Shown here one piece after another: positions 45,267-55,014 of a stretch of 64,000 nucleotides of DNA. The DNA is from JBHJHP01 sp042219825 (GTDB lineage: Bacteria; Bacteroidota; Bacteroidia; Bacteroidales; UBA5342): positions 434,001 to 498,000 of the forward strand of contig NZ_JBHJHQ010000005.1 of assembly GCF_042219825.1 (NCBI RefSeq), read 5' to 3'. The position numbers and the translations under genes were made by a program. How positions within the stretch are numbered: position 1 is the first letter of the stretch; every line of letters begins with the position of its first letter. The notes under the pieces are model-generated. The model saw only the letters and a program-made list of their open reading frames with translations. It was not told where the DNA came from and did no database searches.

Positions 45267-46786
45267 TTTAAAGTGATTTTAACCCGCATCAAGTCTTTTC
45301 CGGAGGTTATAACCAACATGTAGATTCCTTTAGGATACTGCTCCGGATCAACAATTTCATCAACGGAATGCCCCTGATGTATGCTCCGGAAAATGGCCTT
45401 ACCGGTCATATCATACAGTGTAATTCTGCTATTCTTATTTTCAGAACTATACCGCACATGTACCGGACCGAAAGAAGGATTCGGATAAACCAGCAGATTG
45501 TTGATTCCGCCTGTTAATACCGGAGATTTATACCCGGTATGTACGTCATATTCGCTGAGTTCAGCAGTAACATTACCGAGGCGATCGTCAATAAAGGATT
45601 TCATATCATCCATGTCATTATGAAAGGTGCTGCTTTCATACCGACTTACATTATTGCGGATACCCAGCCATAATGAATCAAGGGTTGCATTGAGAAAATC
45701 CTTCCCCAGATAGCTGTTCAGCGCACTTTTATATGTTGCGATGTATTGATTTCTAATAAGGGAATCTTTCATCATGTTCCAGACCAGTGGTCGTTCCACC
45801 GGTTCCCCCTCCACCTTATTGTAAGGTTCATAGCCGTCAAAATAATGAAATACACTTCCATTTGTTCCGATGCTGTTAAAGTGGCCTGAACGCTGAAAGG
45901 TGGCATCCATATCCCAGGGTATAAAGTGCCACATTTTATCATTTGGGGTCTGGTATAAAAAGTAGTTTTTGGGCCTGAAAGGGTAACCGTCCCAGTGAGC
46001 CATGAAATTAGCCACAACCAGGTATTTCAGGAATGCATCCACATCAAAATTCCGGCGAATCATTTCAGCAAACTGATCTTCAGGCGTGTAATTGATTAAA
46101 TACGTAAAGTCACGGATAGAACTGTAATCAAATTCCTCTTCGTCATTATTGTTGGTTTGCTTGCGATAATGCAGAAAGTAATCACTGTAAGCATTCCCCA
46201 GGAAAGTCAGGTCTGCAAAATACTTGATTTCATCCGGCATATCGTATGCTGCTTTGTACAGGTCTCCATCGTTATCGCCAAACGTATCGGTTAACCAGCG
46301 TTTATTATCCGGATCCTCATACTGCAGGTATACCCCCTGTCGTTTACCGTTAACGGAAAGGATGACATGCTGAGCCGTAACACAGGGAACACCTGCTGCA
46401 TCCATGAGCAGATATGCCAGCCGCTGACGAAGGTTTAGCTCGTAATTAAAATTCCATTCCCTCCGGTTGTTGTAGCGGTTCAGTTTTGACGTTTTGATTT
46501 TCCAGTTTCTGAAGTCGCCCTGCTGCATCAGTGTATACAAATAATAAGCACCACGGTAATGTATTTCAACATTATCAATCCTCAGATCATCAGCGGTAAA
46601 GTTTCCGTGCACGTCTTCGTTGGTATATGGATGTGATTCCAGTTCATCAATACTATCCTGCTCAATTTCAATATTTACCTGTACAAAATCCTGGCTGCTT
46701 ATACCCTGCCCCATAAAAAAGCAAAGCATGACAGTAACCCCAAAGGGGAACCACGTAAAACGTGTATGTATTTGTTCAGGCTTCAT
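45263..46786 (-). CDS. CotH-kinase-family secreted protein inside the beta-glucan operon, T9SS cargo
   Basis: This 507-residue protein has a signal-like segment (TVMLCFFMGQGISSQ). The CotH domain (about 30-400) contains 'IHYRGAYYLY', 'RREWNFNYELNLRQRLAYLLM', 'VNGKRQGVYLQYEDPD' and 'KNYFLYQTPNDKMWHFIPWDMDATF'. This is the CotH pattern of the Asn/Lys-containing strand followed by W-x-x-(I/F)-P-W-D-x-D. CotH proteins are atypical protein kinases known from spore coats, and homologues are found next to glycoside hydrolases in some bacteria. A T9SS tail ends it (LLVYPNPSFGPVHV). It directly abuts the GH128 stop upstream and overlaps GH30 downstream, so it is integral to the operon. Substrate unknown. 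Confidence 0.87.
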   Translation of the reverse strand: MKPEQIHTRFTWFPFGVTVMLCFFMGQGISSQDFVQVNIEIEQDSIDELESHPYTNEDVHGNFTADDLRIDNVEIHYRGAYYLYTLMQQGDFRNWKIKTSKLNRYNNRREWNFNYELNLRQRLAYLLMDAAGVPCVTAQHVILSVNGKRQGVYLQYEDPDNKRWLTDTFGDNDGDLYKAAYDMPDEIKYFADLTFLGNAYSDYFLHYRKQTNNNDEEEFDYSSIRDFTYLINYTPEDQFAEMIRRNFDVDAFLKYLVVANFMAHWDGYPFRPKNYFLYQTPNDKMWHFIPWDMDATFQRSGHFNSIGTNGSVFHYFDGYEPYNKVEGEPVERPLVWNMMKDSLIRNQYIATYKSALNSYLGKDFLNATLDSLWLGIRNNVSRYESSTFHNDMDDMKSFIDDRLGNVTAELSEYDVHTGYKSPVLTGGINNLLVYPNPSFGPVHVRYSSENKNSRITLYDMTGKAIFRSIHQGHSVDEIVDPEQYPKGIYMLVITSGKDLMRVKITLK

Positions 46787-48337
46787 TTATTGCTTCACAA
46801 TTTTTTTTAAAATCCGGTGGTTATCAGCATTGACCTCCACAACATAAATGCCCGGCACCAGAGTACCCAAATCAATTTGTGTGGCATTCTCCTTTTTCAG
46901 CACAGGAATACCGTCAATATTATAAATCTGTACTCTGTTTGCGGAAGCAGATGTGCCGGAAATAATCAGTACATCATTACCTGATGCATTTAAAATAACG
47001 GCAGCGCCCGGCTTCTCATCCAGTTTCTGTGCGGTCTGATTCCTGATTTCAAACCAATTCAGATTAAAGCCGCTGCCCAGGGCAACCAGCTTTAAGATAT
47101 GTATGCCCTTCGACAGATCAATCGTTTTTGTCACGGTTGACCAGTTATCCCAGCCATCATTATCCGGAATCTGATGTGTTAAGACAGCTGATCCATCCAC
47201 ATAGACTTTTAGTGCAGTTCTTCGTGTTGACGAAACCCGGATATCAAAATTATATGTCCCGTCTGCCGGAACATCTATTCTGTACTCCAGATAATCGTTG
47301 ATCTGCACATCGGTTACATCCATCACCCCGTCCTGGTCTGATGTGCGTTCAATCTTCATTCCCAATGCACGATTATAATCTTCTGCTTCTATACGTGCAG
47401 GAACCTGCACCACTCTTGCGGTATCATGTACCGGCATCGCTTTATAGGCCTGACCCAAATCGGTAAGTTGTCCGTTTGCCCCCAGCAAATCGATGTATGG
47501 AAAACTCTGAATCCCACCTGATGTCCGTCCGATAAACCAGGCATACCGGAACACATCCGGACTGTTTTCCAGAAACTCCACAGCCTCCATCATAAAGCTG
47601 ATCTGATCTTCCGGGGAGTTTATGGCATCGTTATATTCCCAGCCTGCGAACTCTGTCAGCCAAATGGGTTTGTTGTATTTTTCAAATAATGAGATATACC
47701 ATTCCAAAGCACTGGCATGGTTCATATAGCAATGCACCGCAATATAATCAACCTGACAATCGGGGCAGGCCGCAAAAAAATCATCCAGGTACTGAACAGG
47801 ATCCGTATATGTAGTGCCATTTTCAGATACGCAGCTGTTACAGAAATTAACTGCCGGACCAACAATCTCAAGGTTGTAATCAGCAGCAATAGCTTCCAGC
47901 CGCGGCCAGATCGCTGCAACCTGGGATGGTTTCATATTAGCCTGATCCAAAAAGTTGGGCTCATTGAAGGCCAGAAGATATTTGGTTTCCGGATGCTTAT
48001 CAAGGAATGTCCGCAGTTTGCTTTCATTAAATGATCCATTCCAGGTCATCGGAACAAAGTCAAAACCATAATCGCCGTATACATCAGCTACAGTGCTCTC
48101 CGGTGTTTCTGACCAGTTATACCACCAGGAGACAGCCGGCGCAAGGGTCTCCATATCCTTCGGGGAATGATGGCCATAAGCAATACCCCGTTTTTGTGCA
48201 TCCGCATCAGGAATTGATATCAGAAGCAGGATAAAGCAAAAAACGCCTGTAACCCGTACGCCATACTTTCTTAATTCATGCATGATAAGAATGATATGCA
48301 CTAAAGGTATTACGGGGTATGGAACTGTCTTTTTCAT
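46787..48337 (-). CDS. GH128-family (Asl1-like) beta-1,3-glucanase with CBM6-like module, T9SS cargo
   Basis: This 516-residue protein has a signal segment (VTGVFCFILLLISIPDADAQ). ATG at 48337 or 48283 are both possible starts. The GH128 barrel (about 50-310) opens 'KRGIAYGHHSPKDMETL' and 'VSWWYNWSETP'. The acid/base is Glu126 in LAFNEPNF and the nucleophile is Glu229 in IWLTEFAGWEY. GH128 enzymes are endo- or exo-beta-1,3-glucanases. A CBM6-like module (about 315-435, 'PARIEAEDYNRA', 'YLEYRIDVPADGTY') and a short T9SS-type tail (PGIYVVEVNADNHRILKKIVKQ-like ending) follow. It sits 28 bases after GH16 and abuts CotH. Confidence 0.88.
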   Translation of the reverse strand: MKKTVPYPVIPLVHIILIMHELRKYGVRVTGVFCFILLLISIPDADAQKRGIAYGHHSPKDMETLAPAVSWWYNWSETPESTVADVYGDYGFDFVPMTWNGSFNESKLRTFLDKHPETKYLLAFNEPNFLDQANMKPSQVAAIWPRLEAIAADYNLEIVGPAVNFCNSCVSENGTTYTDPVQYLDDFFAACPDCQVDYIAVHCYMNHASALEWYISLFEKYNKPIWLTEFAGWEYNDAINSPEDQISFMMEAVEFLENSPDVFRYAWFIGRTSGGIQSFPYIDLLGANGQLTDLGQAYKAMPVHDTARVVQVPARIEAEDYNRALGMKIERTSDQDGVMDVTDVQINDYLEYRIDVPADGTYNFDIRVSSTRRTALKVYVDGSAVLTHQIPDNDGWDNWSTVTKTIDLSKGIHILKLVALGSGFNLNWFEIRNQTAQKLDEKPGAAVILNASGNDVLIISGTSASANRVQIYNIDGIPVLKKENATQIDLGTLVPGIYVVEVNADNHRILKKIVKQ

Positions 48338-48365
48338 GTTTTATTTCTGCAACAGATCTTGCGGA

Positions 48366-50363
48366 TTATAAATTCTGTGATCTGACTTTGATGAATCTTT
48401 TTGATGTCCTTTCATATGCATTCCGGAGGGTCAATATATAGACACCCGCCTCCAGGCTTCCGGTAGAAAGTACCTCGTCAGGTAAAACACGCCCGGACTG
48501 TATAATTTTCCCGCTCACACTGGCAATCTGGTACCGGTACTCCGTATCCATGTTGCTAATGTGTAGCCTGTTGGTCACTATCGTGGGAAAAACTGCTAAG
48601 TCTGCTACTGACGTGTTTTTATCCAAAGGTGTTGTTGAACGTGTAAAATTCATGTTTGCCATGTTAAAATCTCCATTTATAATTTCAAGTCTTAACATGG
48701 TATCTGTTTCAAATAACTGAATATCCCTGATGTACATGGAGCGAAACTGCGTCCAGGAGCTGGCAGTAGAAGCTACTTTTTCCCCGGTGAGATCACGCCC
48801 GTTCATTAACAGCCGGAAACTGCCTCCACGGGTAAGACCAGCTGTTCTGCACATGATATCGTACAAACCATCTGCCTCAACCTTCACGCTGTATTCGAGC
48901 CATTCTCCCGGGAAAGTCCAGCCGATATTACCGGTACCATCTCCATCTTCTGTATCCACATCTTCATCCTGTCGAAGTCCCGGGCCGTTATTCCCTTCAT
49001 CGGTATCGTGATATGCAATTCCTTCACCTCCCTGATCAAAATATACCGACCGTATGTCTCCCGGTATTGTTAGCGGCTGATCCAGATAGGGCAGCTGTGC
49101 AATTGCATCCACTTCCATTTCGGCACTATCTGTTCCACAGGAATTGCCAATCATTACTTTTATGGTTCCACCAGTTCCACCCCAGTTCACAACGATCGTG
49201 CTGGAGTCCTTTTTTTCTGATGTCACGCCCTCAGGCAAAATCCAGGTATAATCTGTATGCGCTGCATGAGGCACCTGGTACACGATGTTTTTCTGATAAG
49301 CGCTGACCGAATTTTCCCCAATCATGATGACCTCAGCGAGCTTCACCGGGTAAGCCAGGTTTTTAGTTGAACAGGGTGTGGTCAGCACACACTTTACAGT
49401 ATCCGCACTACAGCCCCAGTTAACTGTAACCGAAGATGTTCCCTGTCCGGAAATGATTTCAGCACCATCAGGCACCAACCATTCATACTGATATTCCGGA
49501 TTATTAATCAGGCTGAACTCAGCTCCTTCCTGACGAGGTATCACTTCTGCCGGTCCTTCTATTGCAGGGTCGGATCCAGCCTGATAAACCCTGACATAAT
49601 CCACCCACATCTGTTGAGGAAAGGTTGTTGATCCATCCGGATTCCCCGGCCAGTTTCCACCGACAGCGAGATTAAGAAGGATAAAAAAGTCATTGTGAAA
49701 CTCTGACATATGATCAGGTGTAATGCTCACCACTGCATACTGCACATCATCCAAAAACCACTTGATATAGGTTTCTGTCCACTCTATAGAAAATACGTGA
49801 AATGCATCGTTAAAAATACCAGTGGGCAACTGTTTTGAACCCCCATACTGTGCGTGATTACCACTGGCATCAGACCAGTGAACTGTGCCGTAAATTTTAT
49901 CATCGCGGCCTTCTCCGCCACCTATCATCTCCATGATATCAATCTCACCGCACGATGGCCAGCCGGTTCCCGTAAAGATATTGTTGCCCATCATCCAGAA
50001 AGCAGGCCAGATGCCCTGACCGTAAGGCAGTTTTATCCTGGCTTCCATCCTGCCATATTTAAATGACGCTTTATTGTATGAAATCAGACGTGCTGAAGTA
50101 TATGCTTTCCCAAGGTAGTTTTCCTTGCGTGCCTCAATAATCAGCATGCTGTCAACAACCCTGGAATTATTCAGATTATCAGTGTAATACTGCAATTCAT
50201 TGTTTCCTCCGCCATCGCCGTTTACCTCATGTGTCCATTTGGCAGGATCCGGTGCGCCTGAATAGTTAAACTCATCAGCCCAGACCAGTTCATAACATTG
50301 TGCCACAACGCTGGAGAAACCTGCTAAAATTGCAAAACAAAGTATGAGAATTCGTTTATTCAT
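48366..50363 (-). CDS. GH16 endo-beta-1,3-glucanase (laminarinase-type) with PKD-like and CBM6-like modules, T9SS cargo
   Basis: This 665-residue protein has a signal peptide ending SSVVAQ. The GH16 catalytic domain (about 22-265) starts 'YELVWADEFNYSGAPDPAKW' and carries the catalytic motif Glu140-Ile-Asp142-Ile-Met-Glu145, the laminarinase form with Met. Two Ig/PKD-like domains follow (about 275-350 and 360-430; paired Cys, 'SSVTVNWG', 'STIVVNWGG'). Next is a CBM6-like module (about 450-580, 'GNIGWTFPGEWLEYSVKV') and a T9SS tail (LAVFPTIVTNRLHI). It cuts beta-1,3-glucan (laminarin, curdlan-like) at the surface. It starts 4 bases after the GH5 stop. Confidence 0.92.
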   Translation of the reverse strand: MNKRILILCFAILAGFSSVVAQCYELVWADEFNYSGAPDPAKWTHEVNGDGGGNNELQYYTDNLNNSRVVDSMLIIEARKENYLGKAYTSARLISYNKASFKYGRMEARIKLPYGQGIWPAFWMMGNNIFTGTGWPSCGEIDIMEMIGGGEGRDDKIYGTVHWSDASGNHAQYGGSKQLPTGIFNDAFHVFSIEWTETYIKWFLDDVQYAVVSITPDHMSEFHNDFFILLNLAVGGNWPGNPDGSTTFPQQMWVDYVRVYQAGSDPAIEGPAEVIPRQEGAEFSLINNPEYQYEWLVPDGAEIISGQGTSSVTVNWGCSADTVKCVLTTPCSTKNLAYPVKLAEVIMIGENSVSAYQKNIVYQVPHAAHTDYTWILPEGVTSEKKDSSTIVVNWGGTGGTIKVMIGNSCGTDSAEMEVDAIAQLPYLDQPLTIPGDIRSVYFDQGGEGIAYHDTDEGNNGPGLRQDEDVDTEDGDGTGNIGWTFPGEWLEYSVKVEADGLYDIMCRTAGLTRGGSFRLLMNGRDLTGEKVASTASSWTQFRSMYIRDIQLFETDTMLRLEIINGDFNMANMNFTRSTTPLDKNTSVADLAVFPTIVTNRLHISNMDTEYRYQIASVSGKIIQSGRVLPDEVLSTGSLEAGVYILTLRNAYERTSKRFIKVRSQNL

Positions 50364-50367
50364 AGTG

Positions 50368-52371
50368 TTATTTTTTCACCTCCAGAATTCCGGAGAGCAT
50401 TCTGTCATTTTGACCAATTTGTACAATGTAGATTCCGGCACTCAGTGGCGGTGTTATTTTCAATTTTTCTGACACAGGGACAGGAAGGAATTCACGATAG
50501 ACTCTCCTTCCGTCTGCTCCGATAATTTCAATTCTGTTAAACCTAAATCCGGGACTTGTAACAGAAATGCTTCCTGAAGTCGGATTAGGATAGAGTTGAA
50601 AATGGTTTCCCTTATTATTATTCAGTGCCAGGGCATTGGCATCGCGGAACTCAAATTTATCGATATTAAAAGCACCTTCTATAATTTCAATCCGCATCAC
50701 CTGTTGTCCTTCCGGCAGCCTCAGTTTATCCTGCGTAACTTCCGTATTTTGCTGCCAGTCTCCGGTTGCCGGAACTGTCCATATCCTGGCCTTACCTCGT
50801 TCAAACACCATCCTGAATGTTCCACCATCTTCAGCTGATGCCACATGCGCCGTAATGACATAATCCGTGGTTTTATCAATATTTACAGTATATTCGAGCC
50901 ACTCATCCGGTTCAACATAAGAAACCTGGAAACCTCCATCGGTACGTGCTTCTATATCTACGCCCGTATTTGATCTGAAAGCACCTCCCTGGTTCTCAGG
51001 ATCCGAATCATGATAAGCATCATCTTCATTCCCCTTGTCGAACTCCTCTGCCTGAATTGTTCCGGGTATTGATAAAGGAGCAGCGTTAAACGGCGCCCTT
51101 ATAACAGGAGCCACTGCTTTAACAATCTGGGGATAGCCCCATGAAACAGCCGTATCGCTTTGATGGGTCATGATACGGAAAAAGTAATCCCGCCCGTCTG
51201 TCAGCGTTGAGTCTGTAAACCGGTTCACGCCCGGCACAACACTACCTATGGTTATATAATTCCCTCCGGCCAGTTTTCGCTGAACCGTCAGGCTGTCATA
51301 CGTTTTGGCCTGATTTACCCATGATAGAAGTACGGAAGAATCCGCCTGCATTTCAGCTGTAAAATCCGTCACACTTTGCGGTGAATAGTGCAGGATTATG
51401 TCATTCCACTCTTTCCACTTCCGGGTTTGCCTCATGTAAACCTGGAACCAGCCATTATCATCCCACACAGTAAATGCAACCTTGCTTTTTATAGCATTTT
51501 CAACGAAACAGGCATAATGGCGAAACCTGGAGTTCAGGTCGCTGTCGCCTCCGTCATCGTTAACGTAAGTTGAACCGAATTCTCCCAGTAAAACCGGTAT
51601 GCCGGTCTGATCCGACCAGGTATGTACTTTAGTGAATAACGAAGCAATCGCATTCTTGTCCGCCGCAGTCCCCCAGGTTCCCTTACCCTGTCCACCGAAT
51701 TCCCATGGATCATAGGAATGCCAGGTACCAAACAAATACGGATCATCCGGAAAAATGACATCGGGATTGACCATATCGTTGGCTGACGACCAGTTATTAC
51801 CGGCCAGTACAACAATGCGCGTCGGATTGGTTTTACGGACAATACCGAGAACGCGATGATTATACTCATTCACATTATCAACGGTCCAGCCATTGGGCTC
51901 ATTCATCAACTCAAAGAACAGTTTATCCGGTTTATCCTTAAATCTCACCGCTACCTGGCTCCATATACTGTCCCAACGTTCCTTTTGTCCTTCATAGTCT
52001 TCCTTTACCGGTTCGGAGTGATGGGCATTGATGATCACGAAAAAGCCCTGATTCAGTGCCCAGTCCACGATGGTCTCCACACGGTTCATCCATGATTCGG
52101 AAATTTTATATGGCGCCGATTCTTCGGTATGTGTATACCACCTTACCGGAATTCTTACGGTGCTGTAACCAGCTGCTTTATAATCCTCAAAAAAGTATTC
52201 CTGAGCTGCGGGTGCCCAAGAACCTTCCTCCGGTGCTTCCAGTGTATTGCCCATGTTTATTCCCCGTCCCATTTGTTCCAGTGCCTGCTGCGGTGTTATC
52301 TGAGCAAACATCCCAAGTGAGAACATGAAAGCCAGTATGATTCCTGTATATTTCTTCATCAGCATCTGCAT
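50368..52371 (-). CDS. GH5-family endo-glucanase with FN3 and CBM6-like modules, T9SS cargo
   Basis: This protein is 667 residues, or 663 if the signal peptide begins at the internal MKKYTG at 52359. The GH5 barrel (about 25-335) is of the cellulase-like type: 'ALEQMGRGINMGNTLEAP', 'GYSTVRIPVRW', 'VIINAHHSE'. The acid/base is Glu158 in ELMNEPNG and the nucleophile is Glu264 in LLGEFGS. This is a different GH5 subtype from the two genes at 39-43 kb. A fibronectin-III-like domain (about 340-425), a CBM6-like module (about 435-575, 'PGTIQAEEFDKGN', 'DEWLEYTVNI') and a T9SS tail (FQLYPNPTSGSISV) follow. Linkage specificity cannot be read from the sequence. Confidence 0.9.
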   Translation of the reverse strand: MQMLMKKYTGIILAFMFSLGMFAQITPQQALEQMGRGINMGNTLEAPEEGSWAPAAQEYFFEDYKAAGYSTVRIPVRWYTHTEESAPYKISESWMNRVETIVDWALNQGFFVIINAHHSEPVKEDYEGQKERWDSIWSQVAVRFKDKPDKLFFELMNEPNGWTVDNVNEYNHRVLGIVRKTNPTRIVVLAGNNWSSANDMVNPDVIFPDDPYLFGTWHSYDPWEFGGQGKGTWGTAADKNAIASLFTKVHTWSDQTGIPVLLGEFGSTYVNDDGGDSDLNSRFRHYACFVENAIKSKVAFTVWDDNGWFQVYMRQTRKWKEWNDIILHYSPQSVTDFTAEMQADSSVLLSWVNQAKTYDSLTVQRKLAGGNYITIGSVVPGVNRFTDSTLTDGRDYFFRIMTHQSDTAVSWGYPQIVKAVAPVIRAPFNAAPLSIPGTIQAEEFDKGNEDDAYHDSDPENQGGAFRSNTGVDIEARTDGGFQVSYVEPDEWLEYTVNIDKTTDYVITAHVASAEDGGTFRMVFERGKARIWTVPATGDWQQNTEVTQDKLRLPEGQQVMRIEIIEGAFNIDKFEFRDANALALNNNKGNHFQLYPNPTSGSISVTSPGFRFNRIEIIGADGRRVYREFLPVPVSEKLKITPPLSAGIYIVQIGQNDRMLSGILEVKK

Positions 52372-52395
52372 TCTCTGTTCTGGAAGAATCGTTTT

Positions 52396-54663
52396 TTACA
52401 ATAGTTCAAACTCACCGGTCAGTCCCTTATCAGAACTGGTCCCCACCATCACATCAAACATTCCGGGTTCCACCACAAATCTGCCGTCATTATCATAGAA
52501 CCCAAGTTCTTTATCTGTCAGGATAAACGATACGGTTTTTGACTCACCGGCTTTCAGCTTATATTTTTCAAATCCCTTCAACTCTTTAACCGGTCTGGCT
52601 ACACTTGCAAACCGGTCGCGGATATACAATTGCGTCACCTCTTCACCATCTGTATCTGACGTATTCTTTACGGTTACAGAAACTTTCACGGCTTTTGGAT
52701 CAGACGCATCCACATTAAGCCCGGAATAGTCAAAATCGGAATAGCTTAACCCATAACCGAACGGATATAAAGGTGTATTTGCCACATCCATGTAATGGGA
52801 CCAGAACACATCCGTGTTTGGCCCCGGACGGCCGGTATTCAGATGATTGTAATAAATCGGGCACTGACCCACTCTGCGCGGAAATGACATGGGCAGTTTT
52901 CCTGACGGATTATTCGCTCCGTACAAGGTTTGTGCAATGGCATTACCCGACTGACTTCCCAGGTGCCATGTCTCAAGGATGGCAGGAATGTGTTCATCAG
53001 CCCAGGTAAGAGTTAACGGACGTCCGTTCATCAGTACCAGCACAATATTTTTATTTACGGCATATACGTTTTCGAGCAGTTCCTGCTGTAATCCGGGCAA
53101 GCCGAGTTCAGTCCTGCTTCGTCCTTCACCGGTCTGCAGGCCATGTTCTCCAAGCACCATTACAACTGTTCCGGCAGACTTAGCCAATGCAACAGCTTTA
53201 CTGAAACCACTCCTGTCTGTAGTATTAAAGACCAGTTCCGAATTAAATGCGACCGGTCCTGTAACCAGTTTTGCACCTTCGGCATATGCATACTTTGCAC
53301 CAAACAGATCAAGTCCTTCCAGTACAGAAACTGCCGTGCTGTCATCAGAACCGATCCTCCAGCTTCCAAGCGGACTGGTTTTATCCTCCGCCAACGCACC
53401 TATGACTACTACCCTTTTATTCCTGTCCAATGGCAGGATATGGCCTTCATTCTTCAGCAGAACGATGGATTTTCTGGCTATATCCAGTGCATCCTTTTGA
53501 TGATCCGGATGATAGAGCAAATCTTTTTCACGTTCTTCGCTGCAGTATTTATAAGGATCATCAAATAAACCAAGTTCATACTTTACCGTTAAAATGCGAC
53601 GTACCGCATCATCAACCACAGCTTCCTTTACCTTTCCGCTTCCAACCAGCTTTACAAGGTATTTTACATAAGAATAGGATTCCATATCCATATCGGATCC
53701 CGCATTGGCTGCCATTTCAGCTACCTGTTCCAGATCGCTGGCATATCCGTGAGGAATCATTTGCTGACCACTGCCCCAGTCAGAGATCACAAATCCTTTA
53801 AATCCCCAGGCTCCTTTCAGAATACCACGTTGTAAAAATGCATTCCCGGTTGCCGGAATACCATTCAGGGTATTAAACGAATTCATCACCGTTTTCACAT
53901 CTGCATCAACCACAGCTTTAAAGGGAGGCAAAATAATATTGTAGAGCGTGGATGTTCCCACATCAACGGTATTGTAGTCTCTTCCTGACTCCGAAAAACC
54001 ATAACCGGCAAAATGCTTGGCACAGGCGGCCATGGTATTGTTGGCAGCAAGATCATCACCCTGAAAGCCTCTTACCCTGGCTGCACCAATGAGTGAACCC
54101 AGGTATGGATCTTCTCCTGCACCCTCCATAACACGGCCCCAGCGGGCATCTCGGCTGATATCGACCATGGGAGCAAAGGTCCAGTTTTGACCAACAGCTG
54201 TTGCTTCAATCGCAGCATTGCGGGCAGATTTTTCAATGGCTCCCAGATCCCAGCTTGCGGCTTCAGCCAATGGTATTGGAGTTAATGTTTTATGTCCATG
54301 GATGACATCCAGACCAAAAATAAGCGGTATTCCTAAACGCGATTCCTCCACAACTATTCGCTGCAGTTCTCTTGTAGCTTCAGCCCCTCTCACATTAAGT
54401 ACGGAACCCACCCAACCTTTTTTAAGATGGTCCAGCTTGTTTTTTGCATCTCCCTCAGACGGAGCAGGCCCGGTAGCATCATAAAACCCGTTATACTGGT
54501 TCATCTGTCCAACCTTTTCTTCCAAAGTCATCTTTGCCAGAAGCGTTTCTACTTTTTCATTTATCTCCGGGTTATTGGAATAACCCACATTTTTATCCGC
54601 GCACCCGGATAAAAATGTTATTGCAGAAACCAGAAGGAACGTGAGAATGGATGTTGTTTTCAT
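52396..54663 (-). CDS. GH3 beta-glucosidase lipoprotein
   Basis: This 755-residue protein has a lipobox (FLSGCADK). The GH3 N-terminal barrel (about 30-370) shows 'MTLEEKVGQMNQY', 'GIPLIFGLDVIHGH', 'GRVMEGAGEDPYLGS' and 'AACAKHFAGYG'. The nucleophile is Asp295 in GFVISDWGSGQQM. A GH3 C-terminal alpha/beta sandwich ('SIVLLKNEGHILPLD', 'LVLMNGRPLTLTW') and a fibronectin-III-like domain ('VTVKNTSDTDGEEVTQLYIRD') complete the BglX-like layout. It would remove glucose from beta-gluco-oligosaccharides in the periplasm. It is the first gene of the minus-strand hydrolase operon. No T9SS tail. Confidence 0.94.
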   Translation of the reverse strand: MKTTSILTFLLVSAITFLSGCADKNVGYSNNPEINEKVETLLAKMTLEEKVGQMNQYNGFYDATGPAPSEGDAKNKLDHLKKGWVGSVLNVRGAEATRELQRIVVEESRLGIPLIFGLDVIHGHKTLTPIPLAEAASWDLGAIEKSARNAAIEATAVGQNWTFAPMVDISRDARWGRVMEGAGEDPYLGSLIGAARVRGFQGDDLAANNTMAACAKHFAGYGFSESGRDYNTVDVGTSTLYNIILPPFKAVVDADVKTVMNSFNTLNGIPATGNAFLQRGILKGAWGFKGFVISDWGSGQQMIPHGYASDLEQVAEMAANAGSDMDMESYSYVKYLVKLVGSGKVKEAVVDDAVRRILTVKYELGLFDDPYKYCSEEREKDLLYHPDHQKDALDIARKSIVLLKNEGHILPLDRNKRVVVIGALAEDKTSPLGSWRIGSDDSTAVSVLEGLDLFGAKYAYAEGAKLVTGPVAFNSELVFNTTDRSGFSKAVALAKSAGTVVMVLGEHGLQTGEGRSRTELGLPGLQQELLENVYAVNKNIVLVLMNGRPLTLTWADEHIPAILETWHLGSQSGNAIAQTLYGANNPSGKLPMSFPRRVGQCPIYYNHLNTGRPGPNTDVFWSHYMDVANTPLYPFGYGLSYSDFDYSGLNVDASDPKAVKVSVTVKNTSDTDGEEVTQLYIRDRFASVARPVKELKGFEKYKLKAGESKTVSFILTDKELGFYDNDGRFVVEPGMFDVMVGTSSDKGLTGEFELL

Positions 54664-54711
54664 AAGAGATTTGATTTCCTTGTATGATTAGTTAATTTTT
54701 CAGCTGTTAAA

Positions 54712-54742
54712 CGAAAATAAAGTGAATGCAGAGGGGCAGCAA
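54712..54742 (-). promoter_or_regulatory. Possible promoter of the hydrolase operon
   Basis: On the minus strand a TTG (54742-54740), a 20-base spacer and TATTTTCG (54719-54712) approximate the Bacteroidota promoter, with one mismatch in the -7 box. It lies about 49 bases before the GH3 start. No other feature was recognised between 54664 and 54962. Confidence 0.35.
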
Positions 54743-54962
54743 GTTTTTGTATCGTACTTATACACTACACTATAGATGGCAGACGTTATTAATACCATAC
54801 CGAAAGACACAAAACCCTGTTTTTCAAATCAATACTGTCCCATATGAATAAATACAGCATGCCGGATTATAGCAGATATATGGATTTAAAACCCTCTCAT
54901 TTCCAAAACATACAGCTTATTAATGAGCCTCCGTACATCCCCTTTTTACTTCAGGCTTATTC

Positions 54963-54994
54963 AAAAAAGGCCTTGCTTATGGCAAGGCCTTTTT
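54963..54994. terminator. Terminator between the glycan-binding gene and the hydrolase operon
   Basis: An AAGGCCTTGC / GCAAGGCCTT stem with a short TTATG-type loop has A's on the left and T's on the right. On the minus strand it ends the gene at 55015-56751, so the GH3 operon needs its own promoter. Confidence 0.85.
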
Positions 54995-55014
54995 GTGATT
55001 AAAACCATTTAAAC

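Noticed and set aside
52979..53568. Overlapping plus-strand ORFs of 140-170 codons opposite GH3
   Set aside because: They are shadows of the GH3 coding frame; serine/proline-rich composition comes from the opposite strand's codon pattern.
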